64,000 nucleotides of DNA, taken from assembly GCA_026386805.1 (NCBI GenBank), contig JAPLMX010000206.1:1-64000 (forward strand), read 5' to 3'. How positions within the stretch are numbered: the stretch's first letter is position 1; each line of letters opens with the position of its first letter. Made by a program: the position numbers and the translations under genes. Below the pieces are notes generated by a model, which did not search any database, was not told the DNA's origin, and saw nothing but the letters and a program-made list of their open reading frames with translations. Of the stretch, positions 1-8,076 are shown one piece after another. The DNA is from Phycisphaerae bacterium. Lineage in GTDB: Bacteria > Planctomycetota > Phycisphaerae > Sedimentisphaerales > Anaerobacaceae.

Positions 1-132
1 GGCTGGATGAGCAAGTGTCGTGCGATTCTGATTCGTTACGCCAAGAAGTCATGCAATTACCTGGGCCTGATCCAACTGTGCTGCGGCCTGCTTTGGTATC
101 GCCGTCAGCACCGCCTGAGCCTTTTGAGATAG
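1..132 (+). pseudogene. IS5-like transposase, C-terminal fragment
   Basis: An open frame enters from the left edge and stops at a TAG at 130-132. The 43 residues resemble the C-terminal tail of IS5-family DDE transposases: a basic WMSKCRAILIRY stretch, then NYLGLIQL and LLWYRR. The catalytic residues would lie outside the window, so I cannot say whether the element is intact. No matching inverted repeat was found downstream. The family call rests on tail similarity alone. Confidence 0.5.
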
Positions 133-564
133 TTACTTAGCACCCCCCGGCCCGATCAACCGCGGCCTGGAGATCGAAAGCGGAGTCGCCGACGGCCGAA
201 ACAGCGTCATCCTCCAGCAGGTCGCCAACGGCTTAGCCGTCCGCATGGCGGTCCTGTTCTTAGTCAACCAAGCCGCCGCCGAAACCACCGCGTGACAAGC
301 CGCTGTCGGAAAGACGGCCGGGATTTAATAGCAATCAAATGACCCCATTTCCGCCAAATCCGGCCCCCCTCAGGCACATCCGTCCATCAATCCCTTCCCG
401 AAACCTCCCCGGCGATATCTAAGGTGCAACCCGACGTCTTCCCCGGAAGAAGCACCGCACCCCTTTAGTTCCCCCAAGGAAGGAACCCTATGGGCTTATC
501 AGCCATCTCAATCCCCGGCGCAGCAAGAACAACGTTCAAACGAGAGACTGATCCCTCTGATCCC
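133..564. other. Intergenic stretch, no supported gene
   Basis: Nothing firm is seen here. A stop-terminated frame (131-295, ending NQAAAETTA) could be the tail of a decayed gene but matches no family I recognise. A 32-codon frame at 490-588 has a purine-rich AAGGAAGG about 6 bases before its ATG, but it overlaps the 3' end of the minus-strand gene and has no recognisable product. Confidence 0.4.
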
Positions 565-2424
565 TTATATCAGGCCGGCAGCACGTAACTCCTTTTGTAA
601 GCATATCTTAGTTTCGCCCAAGTCCTCCTTAATTGGGATCAACCCGATGCCTTGAAGATCGCTGGGCAATTCCATGTCCGGACAGTTCTCGACTAGGAAA
701 GCGACCCGATTGCGCCGCCCCAGCGCGGCCCAGAAATACCCGATTTCAAGTATCACATTCTGTCTCGCGCGCTTGACCAGCCTGTTGTCAGCAGTGTAGA
801 TCAAGTTATCATCCGCAGTGAGCAGGAACACCGCAAATGCACACTGCTCCGCCATGTCCTCGAATTTCTCAGGCAATGTCCTGCCCTCGTTCGCGCCAGC
901 TTCCATCATCTTGATCGGCAAACCGAGATCGTTTGCGATGAAAAGAGCGATTGCATCACGAACCGTGTGGTTTCTTCCATGAACAATAAAGACCCCCTTC
1001 CCGTTCGTCGAATAATCTGTGGATGATATCGAATCTCCCCCACCGTCTATGCCGGTGTGGCCGTTATCTACTTTCCGTCCAAGAGATACAGATGTGTTTG
1101 CATGCCACGAACCAACAGCAAGATCAAATCCGATACGGTAACTTCTTGGCTTGAATCGCGGTGAAGCTTGGCTCGGACTCCCTGAAGGAACATCGCCGTA
1201 CAGACAGGTGCGGATATGATTCTCGTGCGTGCCGAAGGGTTCTTCGCCGGTGCCTGTGGGCTTAGTGAGCAGGAACTCGCTTTCTGTCGCTACGGGCCCT
1301 TCGACGCAGTAGTAACCTGGATGTGGAGATCTAACGAAGCCCAGCGAGTGCAACCTATCAAGGACATGGGCAAGGTTTTCACGGTTTCCTGGAGAAACCG
1401 CAGAGGATATTTGGTCTACAGTTTTGGCTTCAATCGCCCCATAGGCCCAATTCTTCAGGTAGTCGTAGACCGCCCGGGCAAACATGAGTGCGTCAGATTC
1501 CGGGAAAAGCCTCGCGCCGGTAAGCCAGGTGCGAACCGTTTTGCCGGGTAGGCCTTCGACGCGATATACCCCGGCGAACATACAGTCACCGTGTTGGCGT
1601 GTATTAAGGACGAGGAAGTCCTCGCTGGTAACCAAGCTGATGCGATGATCGTCAATCCGGGTGCTCGTTCCACTTCGGTGGAAGATGTTCAGGACGGCGT
1701 CCCTCGCGGCAGCCGCGCGAGATCGAGATGATGACAAGACCTGGGGCCCTTCGAACCGAGGCTCGCCGATCAAAGACCCAAGTATCACACTCGGGCCAAC
1801 CAGTTCGCACGGTAGGAGATCGAGAGAGTATTGAGGATTGCCCAAAGGGAACCGCTGCTGAGATATGACATACTGCTCGAGTCGCGTCCGGTATGCGAGC
1901 CTAAGCCAGTACGTGGTTTCTTCCTTCCGTTGTGGATCATATTGTTCGATCCTCGCCCCCGCAGCGAACTCTACGCGAGCCATCGTCACGCCGTCTTGGC
2001 GCATGTTAGCGCGCAGGTCCGCGGAGGAGATCTGATCGAGTTCACGCACGATAGGGCGGAGCGCCGTTGTGCGAAAGGTCGGAGACTCCTGACCGAATGT
2101 CGCGAGAGGGCGAATCACACTCGTTTGCGAACCATTCCCTTCGATCTTGATCTGTTCAAACAGCCAGTCAAACCGTTCCATATCGCAAGTCTGGAGCGGA
2201 ACGAAGGTGTCCTGGTCTTCGGCCCTTGAGTTGATAGCTCGGCGCGGGCTAAGGACATACAGGCATTTCAGTTCTTCTGTACCATAACTACGAAAAACGA
2301 CATCGTAGCATTCGGTGATGTGGACACTACCCTCCCCTATTTCTGGGCAGATTTGCTCATACAGGAGTAGGACATCAAGGTGGCCATCACTATGGATTTC
2401 TATACACATGATGCCAGTCCCCAC
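565..2424 (-). CDS. TIR-like (PF10137/CAP12-type) protein with winged-helix middle, candidate defence effector
   Basis: A 619-residue protein. Residues 477-619 look like the predicted nucleotide-binding TIR-like domain found at the C-terminus of CBASS and Pycsar effectors. They open with GVFIVHGRN, then EGRTLPEKFED (E513, E519), FLLTADD, and ARQNVILEIGYF. Known members cleave NAD+ after binding a signal. Residues about 318-376 resemble a winged helix (TVDQISSAV, then LHSLGFV), and residues 1-315 match nothing I know. No cyclase, protease or other defence gene is adjacent, so it would be a single-gene system if it is one. The start is uncertain: GTG at 2424, or ATG at 2409 with GGGG about 10 bases upstream. 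Function is inferred from the C-terminal domain only. Confidence 0.75.
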   Translation of the reverse strand: MGTGIMCIEIHSDGHLDVLLLYEQICPEIGEGSVHITECYDVVFRSYGTEELKCLYVLSPRRAINSRAEDQDTFVPLQTCDMERFDWLFEQIKIEGNGSQTSVIRPLATFGQESPTFRTTALRPIVRELDQISSADLRANMRQDGVTMARVEFAAGARIEQYDPQRKEETTYWLRLAYRTRLEQYVISQQRFPLGNPQYSLDLLPCELVGPSVILGSLIGEPRFEGPQVLSSSRSRAAAARDAVLNIFHRSGTSTRIDDHRISLVTSEDFLVLNTRQHGDCMFAGVYRVEGLPGKTVRTWLTGARLFPESDALMFARAVYDYLKNWAYGAIEAKTVDQISSAVSPGNRENLAHVLDRLHSLGFVRSPHPGYYCVEGPVATESEFLLTKPTGTGEEPFGTHENHIRTCLYGDVPSGSPSQASPRFKPRSYRIGFDLAVGSWHANTSVSLGRKVDNGHTGIDGGGDSISSTDYSTNGKGVFIVHGRNHTVRDAIALFIANDLGLPIKMMEAGANEGRTLPEKFEDMAEQCAFAVFLLTADDNLIYTADNRLVKRARQNVILEIGYFWAALGRRNRVAFLVENCPDMELPSDLQGIGLIPIKEDLGETKICLQKELRAAGLI

Positions 2425-3363
2425 TTCTCGCCATGGCCGTTTTGCGAAGGCAACTGGGTGGTCGCACGCCGGTCAGGCTTTCTTTCGATGGGCCCAAGAT
2501 CAACTGCAACTCTCACCAATCACAGGCTCGAATCATCATACACGATCATGGTACGGAACGCAAGTAGTTCGTGAAACTTGACGTGAGTCTGCGAACGCAC
2601 CCTATTCTTCATGGCGCACCTGATAAGCGGTGAAAAACGAATCATCGACCACGACTTATTCTCCATCTCTCAGAGCACAATGACCTCAGGCCTCATGGTT
2701 CTATTGTAGGGGGATGCCGCCCGAAAGGCAAAGGGGAAATGGGCAGACAGGCTATAGGCTTTAGGCTTTAGGCGATAGGCCGCAGGTCAGGCGTGGTCGG
2801 CTGCCGCCTGCCGCCTACTACCTACAGCCGCTCGCATGGTTCGCGTATTTCGCGGTTGATAGGCGGTGGTCGGTAGTCGGTTGCCACCCCGGATTGGAAT
2901 CCGGGGTGACAGTGTTGTCAGTTGTCGGCAAGAGCCCTGACCCTGCGACGCCGCATCTTCCTGCTATCATGCTATTGGTCCAAAGCGGAGAATCTCGGGG
3001 GTCTGGGGGCAGAGCCCCAAGACTCAGGCAGACAACGGGCAGGATTTGTTTTGGTGAATCTGCTAAATCTGGGTAATCTGCGGACGATCTCTTGATCTTC
3101 TCCAACTTTCGCATGGTTTGCGTGTTTCGTGGTCCGATGATCTTCCATTGTAAATCCTTGTCTGACAAGAGTTTACCATCGTCCGTTCGTGGCCAATAAT
3201 AGCCCCGTATCACCAAAATTTCATTTGACGACGAATCTATCAGTGTGTATGATAACCATGCAACTGAATAGCGAATCGTAGATAGTAAACGGTCAATTTG
3301 GAGGGCTGGTCGTGACCGGTGAAGCACAAGTCCCCGCCAACCGCTGGGGTGAGGAGAATCCAC

Positions 3364-3452
3364 CACGGAGGCACAGAGGTCACGGAGACAACCCTGAATT
3401 CGGCGACATACGTGGTTTTGATCTCATTCTCGGTGCTCTCTGTGTCTCTGTG
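3364..3452. repeat. CACGGAGGCACAGAG-type inverted repeat
   Basis: The left arm reads CACGGAGGCACAGAGGTCAC and the right arm (3436-3452) CTCTCTGTGTCTCTGTG, an imperfect inverted repeat about 50 bp apart. A diverged relative with GC-rich arms lies at 47705-47775. Confidence 0.6.
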
Positions 3453-3494
3453 ATGAAGAATTCACTGGAAGGGCGTGCCGAGTCTGACCCAATT

Positions 3495-3604
3495 ATGCAA
3501 AACAAAGCCAATTACCAGCGGGCCAGAATTGGTGTAACGGCTTTACAGGTAATTGGTTACGGGAGTCTTGATCGACTTTGTGGTCATGCAAAACAAAGCC
3601 AATT
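3495..3604 (+). repeat. Tandem pair of ATGCAAAACAAAGCCAATT repeats
   Basis: The identical 19-mer ATGCAAAACAAAGCCAATT occurs at 3495-3513 and 3586-3604, 91 bp apart. A diverged copy (TGCGAAACAAACCCAATT) is at 48871-48888. Frames through it read QNKAN or ETNPI, which recur in short hypothetical proteins of this group. Confidence 0.7.
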
Positions 3605-3641
3605 TTCCGGCTTGGTTCCGTCCGGTCCAATCGCGCCGCCG

Positions 3642-3698
3642 GTTTGTAGTGTGCCCGTAAGGGCATATGAAGAAACGCCCCACGGCGTCACTACGAAC
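3642..3698. repeat. GTTTGTAGTG...CACTACGAAC stem-loop element, 57-bp copy
   Basis: The shortest of three copies in the window (others at 55976-56055 and 60083-60191). The ends GTTTGTAGTG and CACTACGAAC are inverted repeats. Inside are the arms TGCCCGTAAGGGCA and a degenerate ACGCCCCACGGCGT. It has no coding capacity and resembles a MITE or a cruciform-forming element. Confidence 0.75.
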
Positions 3699-3778
3699 GT
3701 GCGGGCGGCTTGACGGAGCGACCTGGGGCTTGTATACTGGCGGGCGATTTTGGCAGGCACTTTCAAAGAGAGGCCATA

Positions 3779-5062
3779 ATGCAGCTTATATCAAGGAAGT
3801 CCAGGCTTAAGGGAACCGTTTCGATCCCGGCGTCGAAATCGCATACGATCCGGGCCGTCGCGATTGCCTCGCTGGCGCACGGGCAGAGTCTCATCCACAA
3901 TCCTCTGTCGTCCGCCGATGCGGCGTCCGCGGTGAGCACCTACCGTGCCCTGGGGGCGGCCATCGATACCTCCGATCCAATCCTGTGGAAGGTGACCGGG
4001 ACCGGCGGCGAGATTCAAGTCCCGGCGGGGCCGGTCGATGTCGGCAACTCGGGGACCACCCTGAATATCGCCCTGGGGTCAGCCTCGCTGGCCGGCAGAG
4101 GGCAGACCATCACCTTTGTCGGCGACCAGCAGACCCAGAGCCGGCCCGTCGGCCCGCTCCTGAACTCGCTCAGCGAACTCGGGGCCAAAAGCGTCAGCGT
4201 CAACAACAACGGCAAGGCCCCTGCCAAGGTGACGGGGCAACTGCTGGGCGGAAAGACCGCCATCGCCTGCTCCACGAGCCAGTACCTGTCCAGCCTGCTG
4301 TTGTGCACGCCGCTGGCCGCGAGGGACACGGAAATCGACGTCACGCTGTTGAACGAGCCAGGCTACGCACAAATCACCCTGGACTGGCTGGACAGCCAGG
4401 GAATCATGTACCGAAAGCAGCAGATGAAGAAATTCAGTGTCAAGGGCGGGCAAAGCTACAAGCCTTTCGACAGGCCCGTGCCTGCCGACTTTTCCAGTGC
4501 GACGTTCTTCCTGTGTGCCGCCGCCCTGGCCGGCGAGCAGGTGACCTTGCTCGGCCTGGATTTCAAGGACAGCCAGCCGGACAAGGCCGTGGTCGAGTAT
4601 CTCAAGGGCATGGGCGCCAAGATCACCGTCCAGGCCGATTCGGTGACGGTCCGTGCCGCCCCGCTCAAGGGCATCGAGATCGACATGAACAAGACACCAG
4701 ACGCCCTGCCGGCGATGTCGGTAACGGCCGCCTTCGCCGAGGGCGAGACGCGGCTGGTCAATGTCCCCCAGGCGCGCGGCAAAGAGACGGACCGCATCGC
4801 GTGTATGGCGAAGGAACTGCGGAAGCTGTCCGTGGAGGTCGAGGAACTGCCGGCTGGGCTCGTCATCCAAGGCGGCCAACCTAAACCGGCGAAGGTGCAC
4901 GGCTGGGGCGACCACAGGATCGTCATGGCGATGGCCCTGGCCGGCCTAGTCCTCGACGGCCCGTTGACCGTCGATACGGCCGAGGCCATGAGCGTCACGT
5001 TCCCCGATTACGTCAAGCTCATGCGGTCCATCAGGGCTGAAATGGAACTCCAATCTGATTGA
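3779..5062 (+). CDS. aroA: 3-phosphoshikimate 1-carboxyvinyltransferase (EPSP synthase)
   Basis: Transfers the enolpyruvyl group of PEP to shikimate-3-phosphate, the sixth step of the shikimate pathway, in the cytoplasm. The 427-residue protein shows the family's landmarks in order: ASKSHTIRA (K20, S21, R25), GNSGTTLNIA, STSQYLSSLL, DFSSATFFL, DALPAMSVTAA, RGKETDRI and WGDHRIVMA. Length is normal. The ATG at 3779 is chosen over an in-frame start at 3710 because AGAGAGG sits 5-6 bases before it and the family begins at the MQL residues. aroC follows on the same strand, and the gap between them is filled by an insertion sequence, so the two were probably adjacent before that insertion. Confidence 0.96.
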   Translation: MQLISRKSRLKGTVSIPASKSHTIRAVAIASLAHGQSLIHNPLSSADAASAVSTYRALGAAIDTSDPILWKVTGTGGEIQVPAGPVDVGNSGTTLNIALGSASLAGRGQTITFVGDQQTQSRPVGPLLNSLSELGAKSVSVNNNGKAPAKVTGQLLGGKTAIACSTSQYLSSLLLCTPLAARDTEIDVTLLNEPGYAQITLDWLDSQGIMYRKQQMKKFSVKGGQSYKPFDRPVPADFSSATFFLCAAALAGEQVTLLGLDFKDSQPDKAVVEYLKGMGAKITVQADSVTVRAAPLKGIEIDMNKTPDALPAMSVTAAFAEGETRLVNVPQARGKETDRIACMAKELRKLSVEVEELPAGLVIQGGQPKPAKVHGWGDHRIVMAMALAGLVLDGPLTVDTAEAMSVTFPDYVKLMRSIRAEMELQSD

Positions 5063-5082
5063 CGATAAATCGAAAATAGTAA

Positions 5083-5091
5083 ATCGTAAAT
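5083..5091. repeat. Left 9-bp target-site duplication
   Basis: ATCGTAAAT directly precedes the left inverted repeat of the IS4-type element and recurs exactly at 6420-6428 directly after its right end. Nine bases is within the range known for IS4-family elements. Confidence 0.85.
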
Positions 5092-6419
5092 CACTGCTGT
5101 CCGGGAAACGCCCTACTGCATTGATGTAACTTCTTACGAGATGTGATCTTGTGGCAAGAAATGGACGTAATCGATTTGAATTCTGAGTTAGGATTTGGCC
5201 ATAGATCTTTGGGTTGTTATCCGAAGGGAATGGCTTATGAATTCAGGAAGACCGCTCTTTGCCCAGGTCATGGAATACCTGCCCCATCACGAATTCCGCA
5301 AATGCCTCTCTCGGTATGGCGGGGACCGCAGGGTCAAGAAGTTCACTTGCATGGATCAATTCCTGGCCATGTCTTTTGCACAGTTGACCTACCGCGAGAG
5401 CTTGAGGGACATCGAGATCTGTCTGCAAGCCAATCGGTCACGCCTGTATCATATGGGTCTGCGTTGTGTTCCTCATCGGAGTACGTTGGCCGATGCCAAC
5501 GAAGATCGAGACTGGCGGATTTACGCCGACCTGGCCCAGGTGCTGATCCAGACGGCCAAGCGGTTGTATCGACCCACCGACATCGGCCTGACGTTGGAAG
5601 GCGAGATATACGCCTTGGATTCGACGACGATCGCCCTTTGCTGGTCCCTGTTTCCCTGGGCCGATGTTCGTCAAAACAAAGCGGCGGTCAAGGCCCACAC
5701 GCGACTGAACGTGCGAGGCGATCTCCCCGAGTTTATCCACGTTTCCGACGGGAAACTGCACGATGTGAATATTCTGGATATTCTGCCGATTCAGGCCGGA
5801 TCGTATTACGTCATGGATCGTGGCTAGGTCGATTTGGGCCGACGGTACGGAATCGACCAAGCCCATGCCACCTTCGTGACGCGTGGCAAAAGGAACCTGC
5901 AATTCCAGAGACGGTATTCACGCGACGTGGACAGATCCACTGGATTGCGATCCGATCAGACGGTCATTCTTACAGGGGTCCAGACGTCCAAGGAGTATCC
6001 CGACCCTCTGCGTCGCGTCCGTTACTGGGACCCAGAGACAGACAAGCGATTCGTCTTCATCACCAACAGCTTCAGCTTACCGGCCCTGGTGGTGACACAG
6101 CTTTACAAGCTGCGATGGAGGGTCGAGCTTTTCTTCAAATGGATCAAGCAGCACTTGCGAATCAAGGTTTTCTACGGCACCTCCGCCAATGCGGTCAAAA
6201 CCCAATTGTGGATAGCGATCTGTACGGATCTGCTCGTGGCCATTCTCAAGAAGGAACTGGACCTACCTCACAGCCTTTACCCCATTCTACAGTTTCTGAG
6301 TGTGTCGATCTTCAAGAAAACACCTATTTCGCAAGCGTTTTCAAGCGAGTTGTACATGAATGAAGCCAGTCGTGACTATAACCAATTGCTATTATTCAAC
6401 TTATAGCCGGACAGCAGTG
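5092..6419 (+). mobile_element. Complete IS4-type insertion sequence (1,328 bp)
   Basis: The ends are exact 13-bp inverted repeats, CACTGCTGTCCGG at 5092-5104 and CCGGACAGCAGTG at 6407-6419. The element is flanked by the 9-bp duplication ATCGTAAAT. It carries one transposase frame, interrupted by an in-frame amber codon. Removing it together with one duplication rejoins aroA and aroC across about 45 bp of AATCGTAAATAGTAAA-type spacer. The perfect ends and duplication suggest a recent insertion. Confidence 0.92.
5237..6406 (+). pseudogene. IS4-family transposase (DUF4372 + DDE) interrupted by an in-frame TAG
   Basis: The frame opens at ATG 5237, after an AAGGGA ribosome site, with a DUF4372-like N-terminus (FAQLTYRESLRDIE). 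It continues through DSTTIALCWSLFPWA (first catalytic Asp), VMDRG (second Asp) and YKLRWRVELFFKWIKQ (catalytic Glu), ending at TAG 6404-6406. At 5825-5827 a TAG stands directly after MDRG, where the family has tyrosine (MDRGY). The downstream frame is otherwise intact for 190 codons, so this is either a single-base nonsense change (TAC or TAT to TAG) or a codon read through at low level. Without suppression the protein lacks the catalytic Glu. Confidence 0.88.
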
Positions 6420-6428
6420 ATCGTAAAT
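6420..6428. repeat. Right 9-bp target-site duplication
   Basis: ATCGTAAAT, identical to 5083-5091, directly after the right inverted repeat. It continues into AGTAAATTC, so the target was a copy of the AATCGTAAATAGTAAA intergenic motif. Confidence 0.85.
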
Positions 6429-6451
6429 AGTAAATTCAAAGGGGTTTCCCG

Positions 6452-7780
6452 ATGCTCGGATGTCACATCGGACGCTGTTTTCAAGTGACGGTGGCCGGCG
6501 GCTCGTATCAGGAAGGACTCACCAGCGTCCTACAGGGCGTGCCACCGGGGGTCCCGCTCAGCGAGCAGGAGATCTACGGCGATCTGCTCCTGCGGAAGCC
6601 CGGGGCCGATGAGCTCTCCAGCCCGCGCAAGGAGCCCGACCTGCCCATCCTCTATACGGGTATCAACGCGGCCGACACGATCGAGAACGCGGGCAACAGG
6701 AACCACACCAACGGCACCCCGCTGACGATCCTGATCCCGAACCTGGACCGCCACTTCATCCACATCAAGCAATACCAGGACACCAACCGCACCCCCCGGC
6801 CCGGCCACGCCTCCTACGCGAGCTTCCTCAAATACGGCCCGGACGACGACGCCATCGGGGCGGGCTTTTTCAGCGGACGGTATACCTCTACGATTGTCGC
6901 CGCCGGCTCGGTGGCCAAGAAGGTCCTCAAGAAGTGCGGCATCGACGTGTTCGCCTACGCCAAGGAGATCGCAGGGGTTCGATGCCCGGACATGCCTCAC
7001 GATAAGGCGCTGGCCTCCACGAACGGCTACAAGACCATGCGGCACGACCTCGATCCGTTCTACCAGGAGCTCTACGTCAAGGGCCGGCTGCACATGGACA
7101 TGCGGTTCCTGGAAAAGGCCGCCGTGCTGGCGCAAGTGGAGAGGGAGATCGACGAGATCCGTGACAAGTCGCCCCGCATGGCGCCCGAAGAAATCCGCGA
7201 GAAGTACGGCGTTCACCCGGTCCTCAACTGCCCCGATCCGGAGGCGGCGCAAGCGATGGTCGAGGCGTGCACCCGGATCGCCCAGAGCGGCGACTCCGCC
7301 GGCGGCGTGGTCGAGGTCATCGTCACCGGCGCCCCCGTGGGACTGGGGGAGCCCACGTTCTATAAGCTCGATGCGGAGTTGGGAAGGATGCTGGGCATCG
7401 GCGCCGTCAAGGGCGTCGAGGTCGGCGCGGGCTTTGCCGTCAAGGACATGACGGGCTATCAGGACAACGACCAAATGCGAGCCGTGAACGGCAAGGTGGT
7501 CTTCGACTCGAACAACGCCGGCGGAATCACAGGCGGCCTGACGACCGGGCAGCCTATCGTGGTCCGCCTGGCAATCAAGCCCACGCCGACGATTGCCAAG
7601 CCCCAGCACACCATCGACAAGTACACGCTGGAGAACAAGGACCTGGCGGCGATCACCCGGCGCGACCCGACGATCGTGGCCCGGATCTGGCCGGTCGCCG
7701 AGGCGTACACCGCCCTGGTGATTCTCGACCACCTGATGATGCACTACGGCTACCAGGCCCTGCGGCGTAAGGTCGAATAG
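6452..7780 (+). CDS. aroC: Chorismate synthase
   Basis: Converts EPSP, the product of AroA, to chorismate with reduced FMN as cofactor. The 442-residue protein shows RNHTNGTP, RPGHASY, FSGRYTSTI, QSGDSAGGVVEV, SNNAGGITGG, KPTPTI and RRDPTIVAR in family order. It is 60-80 residues longer than most homologues. The extra length is central (about residues 170-265, between VRCPDMPHDK and GDSAGG) and rich in charged helix-forming residues. AAGGGG lies about 9 bases before the ATG. It probably once shared a transcript with aroA; the IS now lies between them, so expression may depend on a new or element-borne promoter. Confidence 0.95.
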   Translation: MLGCHIGRCFQVTVAGGSYQEGLTSVLQGVPPGVPLSEQEIYGDLLLRKPGADELSSPRKEPDLPILYTGINAADTIENAGNRNHTNGTPLTILIPNLDRHFIHIKQYQDTNRTPRPGHASYASFLKYGPDDDAIGAGFFSGRYTSTIVAAGSVAKKVLKKCGIDVFAYAKEIAGVRCPDMPHDKALASTNGYKTMRHDLDPFYQELYVKGRLHMDMRFLEKAAVLAQVEREIDEIRDKSPRMAPEEIREKYGVHPVLNCPDPEAAQAMVEACTRIAQSGDSAGGVVEVIVTGAPVGLGEPTFYKLDAELGRMLGIGAVKGVEVGAGFAVKDMTGYQDNDQMRAVNGKVVFDSNNAGGITGGLTTGQPIVVRLAIKPTPTIAKPQHTIDKYTLENKDLAAITRRDPTIVARIWPVAEAYTALVILDHLMMHYGYQALRRKVE

Positions 7781-7797
7781 GTCGCATCGGTCCCGTA

Positions 7798-7969
7798 ATA
7801 CGGATTTGGAAAAATCCGTGCGCGGTACGGATTTTGTCATCCTGAGGCGAAGCCGAAGGATCTGGCCACCGAATCGGAGGTTTCTCTCGTTCGCAGGCCA
7901 GATCCTTCACTCCGCTACGCTCCGTTCAGGATGACAGGCGGGGGCGCAAGAATTAACCAGAATCCGTAT
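7798..7969. repeat. ATACGGATT...AATCCGTAT shell element with nested insert (copy 1)
   Basis: Begins ATACGGATTTGG with a small hairpin (CGGATTT / AAATCCG) and ends GAATTAACCAGAATCCGTAT. The outermost 9 bases are an exact inverted repeat. Inside lies the 100-bp GTCATCCTGA palindromic element (7836-7935). A second shell with a different insert is at 50518-50639. Each starts within about 20 bases after a stop codon. Confidence 0.75.
7836..7935. repeat. 100-bp GTCATCCTGA...TCAGGATGAC palindromic element (copy 1)
   Basis: The ends GTCATCCTGA and TCAGGATGAC are exact 10-bp inverted repeats. Inner arms GAAGGATCTGG and CCAGATCCTTC also pair. A copy of the same length is at 61441-61540. Confidence 0.8.
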
Positions 7970-8002
7970 AAGTCTCGCTCCAACGAGCACGCCCAGCGCA
8001 AA

Positions 8003-8032
8003 ACTTAGCCCCGGACGAACCCGGGGCTAAGT
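8003..8032 (-). terminator. Likely intrinsic terminator of the giant-protein gene
   Basis: A perfect 12-bp stem, ACTTAGCCCCGG / CCGGGGCTAAGT, with a 6-base loop lies about 45 bp after the giant gene's stop. On the minus strand it is followed by a short T run (TTTT). The stem sequence may itself be a dispersed repeat. Confidence 0.6.
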
Positions 8033-8076
8033 CTACACTTCTATGTCCGGCCGCAGGATTCTGCGCTACGGGACGA

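Larger units (their letters stand above)
2425..3778. other. Repeat-rich intergenic region
   Basis: No credible gene is seen in about 1.35 kb. The sequence is a patchwork: a degenerate TAGGCTTTAGG run near 2750-2780, two related TTCGCGTATTTCGCGG-type stretches (about 2836 and 3115), an AATCGTAGATAGTAAA motif near 3272, a CACGGAGGCACAGAG inverted repeat (3364-3452), two copies of ATGCAAAACAAAGCCAATT, and a 57-bp GTTTGTAGTG element ending about 80 bp before aroA. Open frames across it have no family features. Confidence 0.6.

Noticed and set aside
131-295. A C-terminal-like frame ending NQAAAETTA
   Set aside because: It resembles the end of some transporter-associated protein at best. No motif could be named, and its upstream part is missing.
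490-588. A 32-codon frame with a good ribosome-binding-like sequence
   Set aside because: It overlaps the 3' end of the TIR-like gene, has no recognisable product and sits in a decayed region; too little to call a gene.
2818-3366. A 182-codon minus-strand frame
   Set aside because: It covers repeat-derived intergenic sequence, has no ribosome site and no family features.
5825-5827. Genome-wide amber reassignment
   Set aside because: TAG ends aroC and both transposase-type frames at natural C-termini in this window, so TAG acts as a stop; only local suppression remains possible.
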